Shown: positions 1 through 5,361 of the stretch, piece by piece | Layout: every line of letters starts with the position of its first letter | Position numbering within the stretch: position 1 is the first letter of the stretch | Assembly: GCA_964559455.1 (NCBI GenBank) | Contig: CAZLHO010000105.1 | Coordinates: forward strand, 1-5,361 | Reading direction: 5' to 3' | DNA length: 5,361 bases | From: CAZLHO01 sp964559455 | GTDB taxonomy: Bacteria > Krumholzibacteriota > Krumholzibacteriia > LZORAL124-64-63 | Position numbers and translations under genes: made by a program | Notes under the pieces: model-generated | Told to the model about the DNA's origin: nothing | The model's database searches: none | Seen by the model: the letters and a program-made list of their open reading frames with translations, nothing else

Positions 1-1348
1 TCACACCGTCGAGCACGGGATGGCGCGGAGCGGCGACGGCGGGGACCACGCGCCAGGGTCCGGCCAGACTTCGCGCCGGTCCCACGTCGACCGGCAGGAC
101 GTCGGCCAGAGCCGCGGGAGGGAACTGGCGACTGCCTGCGGCCAGGACCAGGAACCCCAGGCCCTCGCGAACGGCCTGGGCCAGGGAAGGCCAGGCCAGA
201 CCGTCGAGATCGTCCCAGCCCGCCAGCACGACGCCGTCCCAGCGACGCCACTGCGCCGCGGTGGTCGGAGGACTCCAGACGCCCGCACTGTCGGCCAGCG
301 TCCAGCCGCCCCCGCCGCGTCGACGGGCGACGGCCAACTCGAGACGCTCCTCACGCAGCGCGGCCAGGGCCAGGAAGCGCGGATCCCAGCCTGATCCGCC
401 GGAAAGGCAGAGCAGGCGCGCCCTCCCCTTGCGCACGGCGATCGCCAGGGAGGCCGAATTGTTGGCCAGGTAGCGTTCGCCGGGCAGGGAATCGAGGACG
501 GCCTCGTAGAGACGCAGGCCGGTCGCCCGCGGCCGGAAGGAGAGTTCGAGTCGCACCAGAGCGTCGTCGGGCCCGGGCGAGGCCTCGGCCCGCGCCACTT
601 CGCCCTGCTCGTCGCGAAGGACCAGGGTCACACCTTCCCCGGCGGCGTCGCCGGCCAGGCCGACGGTGGCCTCGACGACCACCACATCGCCCTGGTAGGC
701 GACTTCGGGATAGAGGATCTCGGCCAGGGTGCGGTCGGGCGGACCTTCGACATCGCCCACGCCCACGAGCACGACGGCCGGGCCGGCGACGGCGCGGGGC
801 GGCTCCGTAGCGCCTCCGGCAGCGTCGTTGCCGTCGCCGATCAGCACCACGCCACGCGGCGACGGGCCGCCGTCCAGACGGCCGAGGGCGCCCAGCAAGG
901 CCGGCAGGTCGGTCCCTTCCCGTTCAGGGGCGGCGCCGGCCAACGGGACCACAGGTTCGAGGCCGTTGCCGGCCAGCAGTTCGACGCGGACCGCGGGGTC
1001 GCGCACCGACAGCAGGGATTCGGCCGCCGCCGCCAGACGCAGGGCGCGGTCCCAGCGGCGCGGGCCGGAGGGATCGTCCCGCAGGACCATGCTGGCGGAA
1101 TTCTCGAGGGCGACGGCGACGCGGACGGATTCGGGGACCGAGGAATCCCGGACCAGGGCGGGCCCAGCCAGGGCGAGCAGCAGGATCAGGAGCGCCGTGA
1201 CGCGCAACAGGACCAATAATCGACGCCGGCCCGGAGCGGGCGCCGGTTCCGTGAGACGGTAGTGGCGGCGGATCCAGAGGACCGCCGCCACCCCGAAGAG
1301 CGCCAGCAGGGGCCAGGCCCAGACCGGCAGATCCCACGTCAGATGCAC
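1..1348 (-). CDS. Membrane-anchored VWA-domain protein with glutamine-amidotransferase-like fold, 3' end beyond window
   Basis: An uninterrupted frame of 449 codons runs from a GTG at 1348-1346 off the left edge with no stop. The GTG (MHLTWDLP...) is chosen because it lies one base after the ppdK stop, has AGGAA 8 nt upstream, and keeps both hydrophobic segments; the only in-frame ATG seen is codon 87, inside the VWA domain. Seen: transmembrane segments at about residues 9-25 and 44-66; a VWA-like domain at about 75-200 with a metal-site-like ENSAS (82-86), GTD (145-147) and VVLIGDGND (167-175); a beta-rich, probably Ig-like segment at about 205-305; and a class I glutamine-amidotransferase-like region from about 308 (LLCLSGG, then WDGVVLAGWDD, GLGFLVLAAGS, LADVLPV). 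No nucleophile cysteine is visible in that last region; the only cysteine is C314. Known relatives of this architecture are membrane proteins of some 650-850 residues, often found near MoxR/DUF58/BatA-type genes. The family call is fairly sure; the function is unknown. A catalytic amidotransferase role is unlikely. Confidence 0.85.
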   Translation of the reverse strand, partial: MHLTWDLPVWAWPLLALFGVAAVLWIRRHYRLTEPAPAPGRRRLLVLLRVTALLILLLALAGPALVRDSSVPESVRVAVALENSASMVLRDDPSGPRRWDRALRLAAAAESLLSVRDPAVRVELLAGNGLEPVVPLAGAAPEREGTDLPALLGALGRLDGGPSPRGVVLIGDGNDAAGGATEPPRAVAGPAVVLVGVGDVEGPPDRTLAEILYPEVAYQGDVVVVEATVGLAGDAAGEGVTLVLRDEQGEVARAEASPGPDDALVRLELSFRPRATGLRLYEAVLDSLPGERYLANNSASLAIAVRKGRARLLCLSGGSGWDPRFLALAALREERLELAVARRRGGGGWTLADSAGVWSPPTTAAQWRRWDGVVLAGWDDLDGLAWPSLAQAVREGLGFLVLAAGSRQFPPAALADVLPVDVGPARSLAGPWRVVPAVAAPRHPVLDGV

Positions 1349-1349
1349 G

Positions 1350-4037
<2,688 letters not shown>

Positions 4038-4041
4038 CGTT

Positions 4042-4046
4042 CCTCC
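4042..4046 (-). promoter_or_regulatory. Strong ribosome binding site of ppdK
   Basis: A GGAGG core on the minus strand is followed by AACG and then ATGATG. The spacing is 4 nt to the first ATG (4037) and 7 nt to the second (4034). Because the usual optimum is about 5-9 nt, this site slightly favours the second ATG and shortens the protein by one methionine. Confidence 0.8.
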
Positions 4047-4064
4047 GTTGGTGGGTGCGTGACT

Positions 4065-4111
4065 TTCCGTCCGCGATCATCGCACTAAGTTAAGAGAATT
4101 CCGTGGATTGG
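4065..4111 (-). promoter_or_regulatory. Possible ppdK promoter region (AT-richer patch)
   Basis: Between the hairpins and the ppdK ribosome binding site lies the most AT-rich stretch of the window, including GGAATTCTCTTAACTTAGTG on the minus strand. A terminator upstream and a tightly coupled gene downstream imply that a promoter should lie here. I could not find a convincing -35/-10 pair of the sigma-70 type: TTAACT matches a -10 box only partly and has no TTGACA-like partner at 17 nt. The call rests on position and composition alone. Confidence 0.25.
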
Positions 4112-4136
4112 AAAGGCCCGGCGAAGACGCCGGGCC
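4112..4136 (-). terminator. Probable intrinsic terminator of the secreted-protein gene
   Basis: A perfect 9-bp GC-only stem (4115-4123 paired with 4128-4136) closes a 4-nt loop. On the minus strand it is followed at once by TTT and then CC, a short but recognisable U tract. It lies about 59 bp past the stop at 4195 and upstream of ppdK, as expected for a terminator separating two units read in the same direction. On the plus strand the hairpin is followed by CTGG, with no T run, so it should work only for minus-strand transcripts. The short U tract lowers certainty. Confidence 0.7.
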
Positions 4137-4161
4137 CTGGAGGCTAGTGCCTCGCCGCCAA

Positions 4162-4188
4162 CCGGGGATGCGCGGGGAGCATCCCCGG
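4162..4188 (-). terminator. Stop-proximal GC-rich hairpin, tandem with the terminator
   Basis: A perfect 10-bp inverted repeat (4162-4171 CCGGGGATGC paired with 4179-4188) has a 7-nt loop and begins 6 nt after the stop codon of the secreted-protein gene. On the minus strand it is followed only by TT and then GC-rich sequence, so on its own it is a weak intrinsic terminator. It may protect the mRNA 3' end, assist Rho-dependent ending, or act together with the hairpin at 4115-4136. The structure is seen directly; the role is inferred. Confidence 0.5.
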
Positions 4189-4194
4189 CCGGGC

Positions 4195-5361
4195 TCAGCG
4201 GATGATCACCAGCTTGCCGTAGAAATCCTCGCGCTCCGGCATCTCGACTTTCCAGATATAGACGCCCGAAGCGAGCAGGTCATCGTTGTCATTGCGCGTC
4301 GTCCAGGGCATGTTGTGGCCCTCCTGCAGATCCGGACCGAGGTCGGCCACCAGGTCGCCGTCCAGGGTGTAGACCAGGACCCGGGACTCGGGCGGCAGGT
4401 TCCGGAACTGGACGAGTTCGCCCAGGCCCTCGGGAAAGCCCGCGCCGCTGCGCAGCGGGTTGGGTACGACCATGATCTCGGGGCCCCAGGTCGGCGCCGC
4501 GGCGTCGATATTGACCTCGATGCGCAGGAGGTTGCCGTCGCCGGTGAGGCGCAAGGCCAGCGGGTCGCCGACGTAGCGGGGCGAGAAGAGCATGTCGTTG
4601 CGGATCGAGGCCGGCGTCTGGATCGCGGTGTTGCCGTAGTCGAAGGTGGTCACGGCGTAGTAGTAGACGAAGCCGTCGTAGACGTCGGCGTCGAAGTAGC
4701 GAACCGTATCGGGATCGGTGAAGTCGAAGCAGGCCGAACGCTTCTCGGCGTAGCATCCGGGAACGATGTTGTAGTCCTGCGAGCCGCAGTAGCCCGTGAG
4801 GCAGGTCTCGGGATTGTTGCGGTCGTAGAGTCCGATCAGCTGCATCGCAGTGCTGTCGGCCCGGTCGCTGCGCCAGACGGCGTAGCCCTGGAAGTCCTGC
4901 AGCTTGATCTGGAACTGGCTCGACGGCTCGATAGTGCCGGACGTGAAGGTGACCGACACCCCGAAATCGAGGGCGCGATAGGCCGCGTCGGTGAGGTTGG
5001 GCAGGATGCTGTTCCGCAGCGGGATCGGCGTGCCGGGGATGTAGATGCCGCCGCCCTGCGTCGTCAACCAGAGGTCGCCGCCGGCCGTCTCCCCCAGGCG
5101 GACATAGTTGCGGATGCCGGGGTTGCCTGAAGCGACGCTCCAGGTCAGACCGAGATCATCGCTGGCGTGGATGGCGTCGCCGGCGGCCGTGGCCAACATC
5201 CGCCCCGACCCGGTCCTGCGGAAGACGATGTTGTTCACCGCGGCCGGCGTGAAGCCGTCGCCGGTGACGGTCGAAAGCACCTGGGTCCAGGTGGCGCCGC
5301 CGTCGGCCGTCCGCCAGAGCCCGTAGAAATCGGTGCCGGCGAAGATGACGCCGCTGCCCGC
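4195..5361 (-). CDS. Secreted Asp-box / FN3-like protein with FlgD-like C-terminal domain, 5' end beyond window
   Basis: The frame is open to the right edge (388 residues visible, no credible start), so the N terminus and any signal peptide lie outside. A GTG at 5280 is in frame but falls within a repeat and is not a likely start. Domains by visible residue number: about 1-110, beta-propeller-type repeats with two Asp-boxes, TADGGATW (18-25) and SDDLGLTW (67-74), as in BNR/YCF48/sortilin-like propellers; about 130-250, a fibronectin-III-like segment (GYAVWRSD ... YYYAVTTFDYG) holding an insertion with four cysteines (187, 192, 203, 211); about 295-388, a FlgD-like Ig domain (VVPNPLRSG, VLVYTLDGDLVADL, LASGVYIWKVEM) ending GKLVIIR. 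In FCB-type bacteria such C-terminal domains resemble type IX secretion sorting domains, so export or surface attachment is likely. No enzymatic site is visible; the target is unknown. The gene ends in tandem hairpins and is probably a separate unit from ppdK. Confidence 0.9.
   Translation of the reverse strand, partial: AGSGVIFAGTDFYGLWRTADGGATWTQVLSTVTGDGFTPAAVNNIVFRRTGSGRMLATAAGDAIHASDDLGLTWSVASGNPGIRNYVRLGETAGGDLWLTTQGGGIYIPGTPIPLRNSILPNLTDAAYRALDFGVSVTFTSGTIEPSSQFQIKLQDFQGYAVWRSDRADSTAMQLIGLYDRNNPETCLTGYCGSQDYNIVPGCYAEKRSACFDFTDPDTVRYFDADVYDGFVYYYAVTTFDYGNTAIQTPASIRNDMLFSPRYVGDPLALRLTGDGNLLRIEVNIDAAAPTWGPEIMVVPNPLRSGAGFPEGLGELVQFRNLPPESRVLVYTLDGDLVADLGPDLQEGHNMPWTTRNDNDDLLASGVYIWKVEMPEREDFYGKLVIIR

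Noticed and set aside
729..1262. Plus-strand frame of 177 codons rich in Ser, Arg, Thr and Pro
   Set aside because: It is antisense to the VWA gene, of low complexity, with no domain and no good ribosome binding site.
100..1330. Frequent GGCCAGG/GGCCAGC words that look like dispersed short repeats
   Set aside because: They are in-frame Leu-Ala (CTGGCC) codon pairs of the VWA gene at irregular spacing. They reflect codon preference rather than a repeat array or recombination site.
924..1337. ATG-started minus-strand frame of 137 codons
   Set aside because: It overlaps the VWA gene in a different phase and encodes a Gly/Pro/Arg-rich sequence. The VWA frame has coherent membrane and domain features across the same bases.
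4038..4194. Possible small RNA or riboswitch in the gap upstream of ppdK
   Set aside because: The gap is only 157 bp, and most of its structure is explained by the two hairpins at the end of the upstream gene. The remaining leader of about 75 nt shows no recognisable riboswitch motif.
4108..5130. Plus-strand frame of 340 codons
   Set aside because: It is antisense to the secreted-protein gene and runs through the terminator hairpins. Its composition is the Val/Ala/Asp/Arg-rich pattern of a complement frame.

Overview
The window comes from a GC-rich bacterium (by eye well above 60% GC, with G/C strongly preferred at third codon positions). All three genes I can support lie on the minus strand. 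The best lineage clue is the gene at the right edge. It encodes a secreted protein with Asp-box repeats, a fibronectin-III-like segment and a FlgD-like C-terminal domain ending in a short 'GKLVIIR' tail. That architecture is common in the FCB superphylum and in related GC-rich candidate phyla such as Krumholzibacteriota and Eisenbacteria. The lineage is an inference from architecture and composition; no marker gene is present.

Layout in the direction of transcription (right to left). (1) 5361-4195: the 3' part of the secreted protein gene, whose start lies outside the window. (2) 4194-4038: a 157-bp intergenic gap with two perfect hairpins, the second followed by a short T run (a probable terminator), then a relatively AT-rich patch that could hold the promoter for the next gene, and a strong GGAGG ribosome binding site. 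(3) 4037-1350: a complete, apparently intact pyruvate, phosphate dikinase gene (ppdK, 895 codons) with all the catalytic residues I checked. (4) 1348-1: the 5' part of a membrane-anchored von Willebrand factor A (VWA) protein gene. It starts on a GTG one base after the ppdK stop codon and runs off the left edge without a stop (449 codons visible). I translated it by hand because its only in-frame ATG is well inside the gene.

The first gene is probably a separate transcription unit. ppdK and the VWA gene are almost certainly co-transcribed and may be translationally coupled. PpdK is a cytosolic enzyme of the pyruvate/phosphoenolpyruvate node. The VWA protein is a membrane protein of unknown role, and I see no functional link between them beyond the operon. 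I found no RNA genes, mobile elements, CRISPR arrays or attachment sites, and no clear new defence or mobile system. The points most worth a second look are the overlooked VWA gene with its altered metal-site residue, its tight coupling to ppdK, and the four-cysteine insertion in the secreted protein.
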